From: Neoroseomonas lacus
GTDB lineage: Bacteria > Pseudomonadota > Alphaproteobacteria > Acetobacterales > Acetobacteraceae
Direction of reading: 5' to 3'
DNA length: 64,000 nucleotides
NCBI RefSeq assembly: GCF_014644535.1
Contig: NZ_BMKW01000013.1
Span: 345 to 64,344, forward strand
The notes under the pieces were generated by a model. It was not told the origin of the DNA. It searched no databases and was given only the letters and a program-made list of their open reading frames with translations. The number at the start of each line of letters is the position of its first letter. Positions within the stretch are counted from its first letter, which is position 1. Positions 34,907 to 44,776 of this stretch are shown piece after piece. The position numbers were made by a program, and so were the translations under genes.

Positions 34907-35986
34907 TCAAACCGGGCGCTGCACTCCAAGCCGCGTCGCCGTGGCGAGAATGTTCGACCAGGTATCCGCTGGCAGCGGCACGCCATTGGCGTTGCGATCC
35001 GTGCGCCGCTGCGCCTCGGGCTCACCTGGCAACAACACCGGCGCAGCGGCATCGGCCGGACGGCAGGCGGAAATCCAGTCGGCATAGACCAGGCCCATGC
35101 GTTCGAATTCTTCCTGCGTCCCGAAATGCTTGGGCGAGATAAAGATCGACAGCATGCCGTTGGCGATGCGACCGCGTTCGTCGATCGGCCCCGACGTGCC
35201 GCCGGCGGTCAGGCAGCCCGCCAGCATCTCGCACATGAAGGCGAGGCCCGAACCTTTGTGTTCACCAAAGGCACGAATCGCACCCGCGCCATTCGACGGG
35301 TTGCGCGGCCCAACCGCGTCATAGGGTCCGTACAGCGTATGCGGGTCGGTGGAGAGCCTGCCATCGGGCTCGATCAGCGATCCTTCGGGCAGTTTCTTGC
35401 CCCCGCTCGATGCCACCAGCACCTTGCCCTCGGCGACCAGCGCAGTCGCGAAGTCGAGCACCAGCGGGCGGCCCGGCAGCGGCACCCCGATCGCGACCGG
35501 GTTGGTCGAGAAGCGCCGCTCCACGCCACCGAAGGGCGCCACCAGCACGCTGCCGGCGACGTTGACAAAGTGGATGGAGATCAGCCCCGCCGCGATCGCC
35601 TGTTCCGCATAGTCGCCGACGCGCCCGATATGGCCCGCATTGCGTAGGGCGGTAATGCAAACGCCCTGTTCCTGCGCGCGTGTAATGCCGAGCGCCACGG
35701 CCTGTGGCGCGACCGTCTGGCCGAAACCCCATTTGCCGTCGAGCACGGCGAAGGATCCGCCATCGGTGACGACCTCGGCATCCTGGCCCTTCACGATGAA
35801 GCCGGCTTCGAGCCATTCAACATAGCGTGGCACGCGCACCACGCCGTGACTGTCATGGCCGGCGAGGTTCGCACCCACGAGATGCGTCGCAATGCGGCCG
35901 GCCTCGGCAGAGTCGCAACCCGCCGCGAGGAAGACATCGCTTACCAGGGCGGTCAGCGCGGGGACGGGGATGTGGTGCATATCCAT
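34907..35986 (-). CDS. Ldh-family oxidoreductase 2
   Basis: 359-aa second member of the malate/L-lactate dehydrogenase family, paralogous to the gene at 30817-31917. Equivalent blocks: LVGANLAGHDSHGVVRV with the catalytic His, GFGQTVAPQAVALGITRAQEQGV, ALRNAGHIGRVGDYAEQAIAAGLISIHFVN, and STNPVAIGVPLPG. The sequence is clearly different from copy 1 along its length, so it is not a recent duplicate and probably has another substrate. ATG 35986 (with AGGA eight bases upstream) is preferred; an ATG at 36028 extends the protein by 14 residues. Monocistronic, convergent with the oxidoreductase gene. Confidence 0.88.
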   Translation of the reverse strand: MDMHHIPVPALTALVSDVFLAAGCDSAEAGRIATHLVGANLAGHDSHGVVRVPRYVEWLEAGFIVKGQDAEVVTDGGSFAVLDGKWGFGQTVAPQAVALGITRAQEQGVCITALRNAGHIGRVGDYAEQAIAAGLISIHFVNVAGSVLVAPFGGVERRFSTNPVAIGVPLPGRPLVLDFATALVAEGKVLVASSGGKKLPEGSLIEPDGRLSTDPHTLYGPYDAVGPRNPSNGAGAIRAFGEHKGSGLAFMCEMLAGCLTAGGTSGPIDERGRIANGMLSIFISPKHFGTQEEFERMGLVYADWISACRPADAAAPVLLPGEPEAQRRTDRNANGVPLPADTWSNILATATRLGVQRPV

Positions 35987-36212
35987 GGGAGCGTCCTGGA
36001 AGAAGTCGGTTGCGTATTCTCTCCCCAATTCGTTGCTTTGCGAAGGCGGGGGCGTGCTCTGACAGGAAGCGTGCCGTCATCAACGCCATGGTGCATATCC
36101 ATGCGGCGATCGCCCGCTGTCAGCATCGCGGCTTGAAAGCCATTCGTTAAACTCTTTGCCTCAGCCTGGGCCGGCGCACGTTCCGTAGCGCATCTGGCGG
36201 CAGGAGGCCCCA

Positions 36213-36530
36213 ATGACCACGATGCCCGGGCGGCATGATCTGCGCCCAACATACGCCGATGCCTCGCCACCGCGCGGGCATTGGGACTTCACCCTGAACG
36301 AGACCTGCTCGGTATTGACTGGCTGGACACGGCGCGACGCCGTTCTGCGTCAGCTCACCACGACGCATGCGGTGATCGGTGGCGTCGTCGGGCTGCGTCC
36401 TGGCGACTGCCTCCGCCTGGTGCTTTATCGCGGGCAAGCCATTGTGCGCGAATGCCGCGTCGTCGGCACATCGCTGCTGGGCGTCGAGATCGAGCATTTC
36501 GACACAGGCATGCTCGCGACGATGAGCTGA
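36213..36530 (+). CDS. Small protein of unknown function
   Basis: 105-aa protein preceded by a strong AGGAGG ribosome site, which supports it as a real gene. The N-terminus is Pro/His-rich; the rest suggests short beta strands (AVIGGVVGLRPGDCLRLVLYRGQAIVRECRVVGTSLLGVEIEHF). The LGVEIEHF ending is reminiscent of the last strand of PilZ-like barrels. The diagnostic RxxxR is not clearly present, so I do not assign it. No signal peptide or membrane helix. Isolated on the plus strand between two minus-strand genes. Confidence 0.6.
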   Translation: MTTMPGRHDLRPTYADASPPRGHWDFTLNETCSVLTGWTRRDAVLRQLTTTHAVIGGVVGLRPGDCLRLVLYRGQAIVRECRVVGTSLLGVEIEHFDTGMLATMS

Positions 36531-36560
36531 TCCCCAACACACAGAAAAAGGGTGGGGGTT

Positions 36561-36582
36561 CGGGGGAGGTTCCCCTCCCCCG
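36561..36582. terminator. Bidirectional hairpin between convergent genes
   Basis: Arms CGGGGGAGG and CCTCCCCCG (9 bp) enclose TTCC. It sits 31 bases after the small gene's stop and nine bases before the SDR stop on the other strand. An A-rich run upstream (ACAGAAAAAGGG) would give a T tract for the minus-strand transcript, so it may be an efficient terminator in that direction. Confidence 0.65.
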
Positions 36583-36590
36583 GCCTTCGT

Positions 36591-37349
36591 CTACATCGCC
36601 GCGACCTTGCGCGCCTGCGGCGCCAGCAGCCGCATATAGGTTGGCGTCACCAGCATCTCGGTGATGTTGGCGCGCGGCGGCATAGTGGCGACGAACAGCG
36701 CCATGGCGGCGATGTCCTCCGGCTGCAGCAGCCGCTCGATATCCTCGGCCGGCACCGGCTCGGGCCGGTTCTTCAGGATGTCGGTGGCGACCTCCCCGGG
36801 GCAGATGCAGCAGGAGCGGATGTTGTGAATCCCGTTCTCCTGGTTGATCGACTGCGACAGCGCGACGAAGCCGTGCTTCGCCGCCGTATAGCCAGGCCCG
36901 GATAGGAAGGAGATGCCCTTCCCGGCCATGGACGCGATCTGGATCAGGTGCCCGCCACCGCGCGCGCGCATGCCCGGAAGCACGGCGACCGAGGTCATGA
37001 ATGGCGCGGTCAGGTTGCCATCCACCAGCGTGCGGATCGCCTCCGGCGTCAACTGGTGCATGTAGCGCTTCGGCAGGTTCACCCCGGCATTGTTCACCAG
37101 GATGTCGGGACCGCCGATCGTCGCCTCCACCTTGGCCAGCGCCGCGGCGACCTGCTTGTCGTCGGTCAGGTCCGCCGGGACAATGACGGCACCGCCGCCG
37201 ATCATCGCCGCCGTCTCCTCGAGCGGCGCGGTGCGCCGGCCGGTGAGCGCGACCTTGGCCCCTTCCGCGGCGAAGGCGATGGCGATGGCGCGGCCGATTC
37301 CGCTGCCCGCCCCGGTCACCCAGGCAGACTTCCCCGCGAGACGCTGCAT
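36591..37349 (-). CDS. SDR-family oxidoreductase, last gene of the ABC operon
   Basis: 252-aa classical SDR: TGAGSGIG at 12-19, NNAG at 86-89, S140, Y154 and K158. The C-terminal region (MALFVATMPPRANITEMLVTPTYMRLL) is typical of the group annotated as NADP-dependent 3-hydroxy acid/serine dehydrogenase-like. It starts three bases after the ABC ATPase stop and so is transcribed with the sugar-type transporter. It most likely oxidises the imported polyol, sugar or a derivative. Confidence 0.88.
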   Translation of the reverse strand: MQRLAGKSAWVTGAGSGIGRAIAIAFAAEGAKVALTGRRTAPLEETAAMIGGGAVIVPADLTDDKQVAAALAKVEATIGGPDILVNNAGVNLPKRYMHQLTPEAIRTLVDGNLTAPFMTSVAVLPGMRARGGGHLIQIASMAGKGISFLSGPGYTAAKHGFVALSQSINQENGIHNIRSCCICPGEVATDILKNRPEPVPAEDIERLLQPEDIAAMALFVATMPPRANITEMLVTPTYMRLLAPQARKVAAM

Positions 37350-37351
37350 GC

Positions 37352-38452
<1,101 letters not shown>

Positions 38453-38522
38453 GCTTGGTCCTTATTGCTGATGCCAACCGAATCACGCCTCTGCGCCCCG
38501 GGGGGCTCCGGCGATCGGGCGG

Positions 38523-39419
38523 CTAACCCTTGGTGGCGCCGGCGGTCAGCCCGGCGATGTAGTAGTCCATCAGGAAGGCGTAGATGATCACCGGCGGCAG
38601 CGCGGCACTGAGCGCACCGGCCATGATCTGCCCCCAGGCGAAGGTGTCGCCGCGCACCAGCTGCGAGACGACGCCGATGGTCAGCGGCATCGATTCCGCC
38701 GTGGTCACGAAGGCCGTCGGATAGACGAAGGCCGCCCAGGAGACGGTGAAGGCGAAGATCGTCGCCGCGATGATCCCGGGCATCGCCACCGGCACGAAGA
38801 TCTTCAGCAGCATCTGCGACCAGCTGGCACCGTCGATCAGCGCCGCCTCGTCCAATTCCTTCGGGATGGAGGCGAAGTAGCCGATCATGATCCAGGTACA
38901 GAACGGCACCGTCAGCGTCGGGTAGACCAGGATCAGCCCCCACACCGAGTTCAGCAGCCCGAGCCCGCCGACGATCTGGTACAGCGGAATGAACAGCAGT
39001 GTGTCCGGCACCAGGTAGGTGAGGAACACGCCGGTCGCCAGCACCTGGCTGCCCCAGAAGCGCATCCGCGCCAGCGCGAAGGCGGCGAGCACCGAGATCA
39101 CCATCGTCAGCACGACCACGCAGGTCGTCACGATCGCGCTGTTAATGAAGAAGCGAATGAAGATCGGGTTGCCGAGGATCGCCTCGTAGTTCTCGAGAGT
39201 CGGCGAGCGGATCAGCCACGGATTGAGCGTGAGGTCGGAAATCTCCGCATTCGACTTCAGGCTGGTCAGCAGCATGTAGACCGGCGGCGCGAGAAAGATG
39301 ATGCAGGCGATGATCAGCGAGATATAGGCCGTCCACAACGCCCAGCGCCGCTCGGCACGCAGGCTGCCCGCCTTGTGGTAGATCCCGGGGATACCCCGGT
39401 TGGCTGCGGTCGCCGACAT
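38523..39419 (-). CDS. Carbohydrate ABC transporter permease (MalG type)
   Basis: 298-aa inner-membrane permease with six predicted helices. The EAA coupling loop is SIPKELDEAALIDGASWSQMLLKIFVP. The family is MalG/LacG-like. It begins directly at the stop of the first permease (39419/39420) with no gap, so the two are coupled, and it precedes the ATPase gene by 70 bases. Confidence 0.92.
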   Translation of the reverse strand: MSATAANRGIPGIYHKAGSLRAERRWALWTAYISLIIACIIFLAPPVYMLLTSLKSNAEISDLTLNPWLIRSPTLENYEAILGNPIFIRFFINSAIVTTCVVVLTMVISVLAAFALARMRFWGSQVLATGVFLTYLVPDTLLFIPLYQIVGGLGLLNSVWGLILVYPTLTVPFCTWIMIGYFASIPKELDEAALIDGASWSQMLLKIFVPVAMPGIIAATIFAFTVSWAAFVYPTAFVTTAESMPLTIGVVSQLVRGDTFAWGQIMAGALSAALPPVIIYAFLMDYYIAGLTAGATKG

Positions 39420-40382
39420 TTACATCTGCTCCTTGTTGCGGCGCGTCACGCCGCGCAGGACGAAGAAGGCGCACACCGCCAGGATCGGGAACATGAACAG
39501 CGAGACCGCGGCACCGCGCGGGATGTTGCTCGACAGGATGCCGACCTGGAACGCGTAGGACGCGAAGACATGCGTCAGGTCGCGCGGTCCGCCATTGGTC
39601 AGCACGCGGACGATGTCGTAGTTGGCGAAGGTCACGATCAGGCTGAACAGCACGGTGATGGAGATGATGTTCGCCATCATCGGCAGCGTGACGTAGCGCA
39701 ACCGTTGCCAACTGGTGGCGCCGTCGATCGCCGCGGCCTCGTAGAGCTGCTCGGGCACCGACTTCAGCGCCGCGAGGTACATGATCATGAAGAACGGCGC
39801 GCCGTACCAGACATTCACGATGATGACCGAGGCACGCGCCCACCATGGTTCACCCAGCCAGGGCACTGCGGGTACCGCGAAGATGTTCAGGATCCAGTTG
39901 ATCGAGGAATAGGACGGGTCGAACATCCACCACCAGCCGAGCGTCGACAGCGCCGGCGGAATCACCCAGGGCACCAGCAGCATTCCGCGCCACTTGCGCT
40001 GCCCCTTGGTCGGAATGTGGTGCAGCATATGCGCCAGCCAGAAGCCGATCAGCGCCTTCAGCAACACCGCAGTGATGGCGAAGATGCAGGACTGCCAGAC
40101 CACCATCCAGAAGGTGTCGGAGTCGAACAGGATCTCGAAATTGCCGAGGCCTGTGGGCAGCCAGTCACCCTCCATGAACCCCGTCATGCGGCGGTTCAGT
40201 GTCGACAGGTAGATGCCATAGGCCGCCGGGTAACCCACCAGACCGACCACGACAACCAGCAATGGCAGCGTCATCAGGAAGGCGATCGTCGACCGCCGCC
40301 GAGCGAAGCGTTGCAGAGTATTGGCACGACCGGACCCTGCCCCGGCCGCGGTGGGTACGGCTAGCGTTCCGTCGGCTGCCAT
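39420..40382 (-). CDS. Sugar ABC transporter permease (MalF type)
   Basis: 320-aa inner-membrane permease with six main helices. The EAA loop is SVPEQLYEAAAIDGATSWQRLRYVTLPM. The N-terminal Gly/Ala-rich 25 residues are cytoplasmic, followed by RRRSTIAFLMTLPLLVVVVGLVGYP (first helix). It pairs with the MalG-type permease immediately downstream to form the translocation pore. Confidence 0.92.
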   Translation of the reverse strand: MAADGTLAVPTAAGAGSGRANTLQRFARRRSTIAFLMTLPLLVVVVGLVGYPAAYGIYLSTLNRRMTGFMEGDWLPTGLGNFEILFDSDTFWMVVWQSCIFAITAVLLKALIGFWLAHMLHHIPTKGQRKWRGMLLVPWVIPPALSTLGWWWMFDPSYSSINWILNIFAVPAVPWLGEPWWARASVIIVNVWYGAPFFMIMYLAALKSVPEQLYEAAAIDGATSWQRLRYVTLPMMANIISITVLFSLIVTFANYDIVRVLTNGGPRDLTHVFASYAFQVGILSSNIPRGAAVSLFMFPILAVCAFFVLRGVTRRNKEQM

Positions 40383-40406
40383 TGAAACCTCCCTGATTCA
40401 GTGGGC

Positions 40407-40435
40407 CGGGCGGGCAGCCGATGGCCGCCCGCCCG
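40407..40435 (-). promoter_or_regulatory. Intercistronic hairpin between binding protein and permease
   Basis: Perfect 9-bp stem CGGGCGGGC/GCCCGCCCG with an 11-base loop in the 74-base gap between the binding-protein stop (40457) and the permease start (40382). Such hairpins protect the upstream cistron from 3' decay and raise binding-protein levels over permease (known for maltose-type operons; inferred here). Confidence 0.55.
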
Positions 40436-40456
40436 CACCGTTTATCCGTGCCCGGT

Positions 40457-41818
40457 TCAGCCGCCGCGGCGGATCGTGGTCAGCTCGCGCTCCACCCAGC
40501 CCATCGCCTGGTCGACGGTCTCACCACCCTGGACGATGCGCGCGATGAGCTTGGTGTTCAGGCCGTTGTTGTAGGCCTGCACGGCGAACTCCGCCGGCGC
40601 CGGCGCGAAGGCGACCGACGTGGTCTGGTTCTGGTGCGGCTTCACCGGATAGTTGTAGGCGAAGCCGGTGGGCGGGCCTTCCGTCTCCCAGATCTTGAAG
40701 TCGGACATCGAGAGGAACGGCGGGATGTCATACCCGCTGCTGGTGTTGGTCTGCCGTTCCGCCTGCGGGCGCTCCGACAGGAACTCGATCAGCCCCTTCG
40801 CCGCCGGTTTCATCCGGCTGAACGACCAGACACCCCAGAAATACGGCAGGTAGCCGACCATGCGACCCTCGGGGCCCGCCGGCGCCGGCGCGTACCAGCA
40901 TTTTTCGGCGACCTGCGGCTGGTCGCGCTTGGCCACAGCCCAGGCGGACGGCGGGTTGAAGATCAGCGCCGAACGGCCCGAGATCAGGGCACGATTGTTC
41001 GACGCATCGTCCCACGCCCACACATCGTCGGGCAGCGCACGGGAGATGCGCACCAGCATCTCGACGGCCTGGCGAAGCTTGGCGTTGTTGCGGATCGTCG
41101 CGTTGCCGCGCGCATCCATCATGTGCGCGCCGTAGGAGTTCATCAGCGCGCCGACCCAGTCCACCGCGTCCGTGAACTGCCCCATCGGCAGGCCGAATGG
41201 CACGCCGGCCGCCTTGCACTTCTCCGCCGCGGCAGCGAAGGCTTCCCAGGTCCAGCCATCGGCGCCGGGGCCGCGCTCGGCCTTGTTCGGCCACATCGCC
41301 TGCATGTCGAGCCCGGCGTGCTCCTTCATCAGGTCGAAGCGCGTGCAGGCCGGCTTCAACTGCGTCCCCGACACGGCCGGGACGGCGGCCCACTTGCCGC
41401 CAACCTTGCCGAGATATTCGGCGGCTGGCGTGACCGCACCATACTTCTGGGCCAACCGCCCCATGACGTCGTCCATGGGCTCGAGCAACTCATGCTTCGC
41501 CGCCGGCTCCCAGGTCGGGAAGGACAGCACGTCGTGCCCGCTACGCGACTGAGCCTGCGCATTGATCGTCAGCAGGTTCTGGTTGCCGACGGAGGTGATG
41601 AATTCGACATTCACCTCGACACGGTTGGCGCGGCCCCATTCGGCGCAAAGTTCGCGCATGATGCCGTTGCCGGCCGGCACCCAATGGTCCCAGAAGCCGC
41701 ACTTCAACGTGCCACCGGTTCCTTGGGCGTGAACCATCGGCGCCGAGAGCGCCCCTGCGGCGACGACGCCAGCCCCGTTGCGCAGGACATTGCGCCGGGT
41801 GATCCCGTTATTGGACAT
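40457..41818 (-). CDS. Extracellular solute-binding protein, sugar type (Tat signal)
   Basis: 453-aa family 1 binding protein. The N-terminus ITRRNVLRNGAGVVAAGALSAPMVHA has the twin-arginine motif, so it is probably exported folded by Tat to the periplasm. The body (GFWDHWVPAGNGIMRELCAEWGRANRVEVNVEF) is of the CUT1 sugar-binding class. ATG 41818 is the start; the frame is open farther upstream but without signal character. First gene of the binding protein-permease-permease-ATPase-SDR operon, reading away from a divergent DauA-like gene. Ligand unknown (sugar or polyol likely). Confidence 0.9.
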   Translation of the reverse strand: MSNNGITRRNVLRNGAGVVAAGALSAPMVHAQGTGGTLKCGFWDHWVPAGNGIMRELCAEWGRANRVEVNVEFITSVGNQNLLTINAQAQSRSGHDVLSFPTWEPAAKHELLEPMDDVMGRLAQKYGAVTPAAEYLGKVGGKWAAVPAVSGTQLKPACTRFDLMKEHAGLDMQAMWPNKAERGPGADGWTWEAFAAAAEKCKAAGVPFGLPMGQFTDAVDWVGALMNSYGAHMMDARGNATIRNNAKLRQAVEMLVRISRALPDDVWAWDDASNNRALISGRSALIFNPPSAWAVAKRDQPQVAEKCWYAPAPAGPEGRMVGYLPYFWGVWSFSRMKPAAKGLIEFLSERPQAERQTNTSSGYDIPPFLSMSDFKIWETEGPPTGFAYNYPVKPHQNQTTSVAFAPAPAEFAVQAYNNGLNTKLIARIVQGGETVDQAMGWVERELTTIRRGG

Positions 41819-41898
41819 GCTTTCCCTTCCGTTCTCCCCCGGGGCGGACCTCAATGCGCGGGCCCGCTTGTCGGTGAACGCAAGGTTAGTCGCGTCAA

Positions 41899-41941
41899 AA
41901 GCCGCATGGCAACCACTTACGACCTGTAAGTCCCGCGGCTT
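41899..41941. promoter_or_regulatory. Two-tier inverted repeat in divergent promoter region
   Basis: Inner dyad ACTTAC-GACCT-GTAAGT (41915-41931) lies within outer arms AAGCCGC (41899-41905) and GCGGCTT (41935-41941). It is in the 158-base region shared by the ABC binding-protein operon (-) and the DauA-like operon (+), a position suited to a common operator. Confidence 0.5.
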
Positions 41942-41976
41942 GCCGACATCCTGAGCCCGGCGCAGGCTCCGTCGCC

Positions 41977-43098
41977 ATGGACACACATGTATTCGACGTG
42001 CTCGTGATCGGCGCCGGCATCGCTGGCGCGACAGCCGCCGCGCATCTTGCCGCAACGCATCGCGTGGCGCTGCTGGAAGCGGAGGAGAGTGCCGGCTATC
42101 ACGCGACAGGGCGTTCCGCCGCCATCTGGATCCGCAATTATGGCGGCGCCGATGTACGGATCCTTACCGCCGCGTCACGCGGTTTCTTCGAAGCCCCGCC
42201 CGCCGGCTTCGCCGAGGCGTCGCTCGCCCGTCCGCGCCCCGTGGTGCATCTCGCGCCGGCCGACCAGGTCGAGCATCTGCGCGCGACGATCGCCGAGGGC
42301 GACGACATGCGGGAGATATCGCTCGACGCGGTCCAGGCCATGGCCCCGGTGCTGCGGCCCGGCTACGCCGTCATGGCCGCGATCGAATCCGACTGCTTCG
42401 ACATCGACGTCGCCGCCATGCATCAGGGCTTCCTGCGCCAGACGCGCCTGGCCGGCGGCGTGCTCGCCTTGCGCAGCCGTGCGGGGCGGCTGTGGCGCGA
42501 GAACGGCACATGGCATGCCGAGACCTCGACAGGTGCCGTCTTCACCGCGCCCACCATCGTCAACGCCGCCGGCGCCTGGGGTGACGAGGTCGCCCGACTC
42601 GCCGGGCTCGCCCCGATCGGGCTGCAGCCGAAGCGGCGCACCGCCTGCATCATCGATCCGGGCGATCACGACTGCGCCGACTGGCCACTGCTCGGCGATG
42701 CCGGCCATGGCTGGTATGTCCGCCCGGAAGCGCGCCGCAAGCTGATGGTCAGCCCGGCCGACGAGACCGACAGCGACCCCTGCGACGCGCAGCCCGACGA
42801 ATACGACGTGGCCGTCGCCATCGATCGCATGCAGCAGGCGCTCGACATCCCGGTCTCGCGCATCGAACACCGTTGGGCCGGTTTGCGCAGCTTCACACCC
42901 GACCGCGGCCTCGCCATCGGCCAGGGTGCGGAGGCCGGCTTCTTCTGGATGGTCGGCCAGGGCGGCTATGGCATGCAGACCGCGCCGGCGGCCGGCCGGC
43001 TGCTCGCCGCGCTGGTGGCGCAGAATGACCCGGGGGCGCTTGCGGCCGCCGTGCCGCTGTGCGACCCGATGCGCTTCGCCCGGAGTGCCGCCGCATGA
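41977..43098 (+). CDS. FAD-dependent D-amino-acid dehydrogenase, DauA-like
   Basis: 373-aa flavoenzyme of the DAO family. The FAD loop VLVIGAGIAGATAAAHLA is at the N-terminus. GYHATGRSAAIWIRNYGG, PPAGFAEASLARPRPVVHL, GLQPKRRTACI, HRWAGLRSFTPDRGLAIGQ and EAGFFWMVGQGGYGMQT closely follow the pattern I recall for Pseudomonas D-arginine dehydrogenase (DauA). It would oxidise D-amino acids to 2-keto acids, passing electrons to a non-oxygen acceptor. Substrate range is inferred. The stop overlaps the start of the PLP dehydratase (ATGA), giving an amino-acid catabolic operon. Confidence 0.87.
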   Translation: MDTHVFDVLVIGAGIAGATAAAHLAATHRVALLEAEESAGYHATGRSAAIWIRNYGGADVRILTAASRGFFEAPPAGFAEASLARPRPVVHLAPADQVEHLRATIAEGDDMREISLDAVQAMAPVLRPGYAVMAAIESDCFDIDVAAMHQGFLRQTRLAGGVLALRSRAGRLWRENGTWHAETSTGAVFTAPTIVNAAGAWGDEVARLAGLAPIGLQPKRRTACIIDPGDHDCADWPLLGDAGHGWYVRPEARRKLMVSPADETDSDPCDAQPDEYDVAVAIDRMQQALDIPVSRIEHRWAGLRSFTPDRGLAIGQGAEAGFFWMVGQGGYGMQTAPAAGRLLAALVAQNDPGALAAAVPLCDPMRFARSAAA

Positions 43099-44075
43099 GT
43101 GAACACCAGCCGACTTTCGAGGATGTCCGCGCCGCCGCCACGCGGCTGGCCGGGCGCATCGTCCATACGCCGCTGCTGCGCAACCGGTTGCTCGACGAGA
43201 TCACCGGCGCGACCGTGCTGGTCAAGCCCGAGGCGCTGCAGCGCACCGGCTCGTTCAAGCTGCGCGGCGCGACCAATGCTGCGCTGCTGCTCTCCGCCGA
43301 GGCCCGGCGCGGTGGCATCGTCACGCATTCCTCCGGCAATCACGGCCAGGGCTGCGCGGCGGCGGCGCATATGCTCGGCATGCAGGCGACCATCGCCATG
43401 CCGTCGGACGCACCCACCATCAAGGTGGAGGCGACGCGCCGCTGGGGGGCGGAGATCATCCCCTATGACCGCCACGGCACGGATCGCGAGGCGCTGGCCG
43501 AAGCCCTCGCCGCCGAACGCGGCGCCACCATCATCCCGCCCTTCGACCATCCGCATGTCATCGCCGGGCAAGGCACCGTGGCGCTCGAACTGATCGAGGA
43601 TGCGGGCGCGCTCGGCCTCGCACTGGATGCCTTCGCGGTCTGCACCGGCGGCGGCGGGCTAACCGCCGGCTGCGTGCTGTCGCTCGAGGCACTCGCCCCG
43701 CAGGCGGAGGCCTTCGCGGTCGAACCGGAGGGTTGGGACGACACGAAGCGCTCGCTCGAAGCCGGCCGCCTGATCGCCAACACCACGCCGGGCAGCGGGT
43801 TGTGCGACGCGCTGCTGTCGAAGCAACCCGGCGCGCTGACCTTCCCGATCAACCATCGCCACCTGGCCGGCGGCGTGGTGGTGACGGAAGCCGAGGTGTT
43901 CCACGCGATGCGCTTCGCCTTCGAGCATCTGAAACTGGTGGTCGAGCCCGGTGGCGCGGTGGCGCTAGCCGCCGTGCTCGCCGGGAAGGTGGCGGCGAAG
44001 GGTGGCGTCATCGGCGTCGTGATCAGCGGCGGCAACGCCGACCCCGCGATCTTCGCCCGCGCCCTCGTCGCCTGA
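43095..44075 (+). CDS. PLP-dependent threonine/serine dehydratase
   Basis: 326-aa fold-type II PLP enzyme. The PLP lysine is in RTGSFKLRGATN, the phosphate/substrate loop is SSGNHGQ, and the Gly-rich phosphate cup is CTGGGGLTAG. It deaminates L-serine/threonine or hydroxy-amino acids to 2-keto acids, or racemises serine; the single-domain length (no ACT) shows it is a catabolic, not a biosynthetic IlvA-type, form. Coupled by ATGA to the DauA-like gene and by a shared base (TGATG) to the DUF1345 gene. Confidence 0.88.
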   Translation: MSEHQPTFEDVRAAATRLAGRIVHTPLLRNRLLDEITGATVLVKPEALQRTGSFKLRGATNAALLLSAEARRGGIVTHSSGNHGQGCAAAAHMLGMQATIAMPSDAPTIKVEATRRWGAEIIPYDRHGTDREALAEALAAERGATIIPPFDHPHVIAGQGTVALELIEDAGALGLALDAFAVCTGGGGLTAGCVLSLEALAPQAEAFAVEPEGWDDTKRSLEAGRLIANTTPGSGLCDALLSKQPGALTFPINHRHLAGGVVVTEAEVFHAMRFAFEHLKLVVEPGGAVALAAVLAGKVAAKGGVIGVVISGGNADPAIFARALVA

Positions 44076-44707
44076 TGCGGTTGCCGCTGCGCCAGCGCCC
44101 GACGCTGCTGCTGGCGCTGGCCGTGCTGCTGGCCGTCAGTGGCCTGGTCGCGCAGATGCCGGGATACCCGCTGCGTACCGCCATCCTGGTCGGCTGGTGC
44201 GCCGGCGCGGCGACCCATGCAACGATGCTGCTGCGGCACCTGGTCATCACGCCGCCGGAGAGCCTGCGCAAGCATGCCGCCCTGGTCGAGGACAGCCGCT
44301 GGGTGATCCTGGGCACGACGCTCGCCGCCTCGTTGGCCGCGCTGGTCGGCGTGTTCTCCGAACTCGGAGGCGGCGGGCCGCGCGCCGCGCATTCCGTGCC
44401 GATCGGCATCACCACGATCGTGGTGTCCTGGGTCTACCTGCATGTGCTGTTCGCCGTGCACTACGCGCACGCCTATTGGCTGACCACCGGCGGCATCGTC
44501 TTCCCCGGCGGCAGCAAGCGGCCGGATTGGGCGGAGTTCCTCTATCTCGCCTTCACCGTCGGCATGACGGCGCAGGTCTCGGATGTGACGACCTCCTCCC
44601 CCGGCATGCGGCGGCTGGTATTGGCTCACGGCCTCGCCGCCTTCGCCTTCAACGCGGCGATCGTCGGCTTGGCGGTGAACCTGTTGGCCGGCGGCGCCTC
44701 GGGCTGA
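44075..44707 (+). CDS. DUF1345 membrane protein
   Basis: 210-aa inner-membrane protein matching the DUF1345 family, with about five hydrophobic helices. Conserved-looking blocks are LVGWCAGAATHATML, TTIVVSWVYLHVLFAVHYAHAYW and DWAEFLYLAFTVGMTAQVSDVTTSS. Function unknown. It is translationally coupled to the dehydratase (ATG 44075 overlaps its TGA), though such coupling may be incidental. A membrane role in the amino-acid pathway would be speculation. Confidence 0.82.
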   Translation: MRLPLRQRPTLLLALAVLLAVSGLVAQMPGYPLRTAILVGWCAGAATHATMLLRHLVITPPESLRKHAALVEDSRWVILGTTLAASLAALVGVFSELGGGGPRAAHSVPIGITTIVVSWVYLHVLFAVHYAHAYWLTTGGIVFPGGSKRPDWAEFLYLAFTVGMTAQVSDVTTSSPGMRRLVLAHGLAAFAFNAAIVGLAVNLLAGGASG

Positions 44708-44776
44708 TGGGAGGCTTGTCTTGCGCCCGGTTCGGCGCTTCCCTGGCGGCATAATCACAACCGTCAGGGAAACGCC

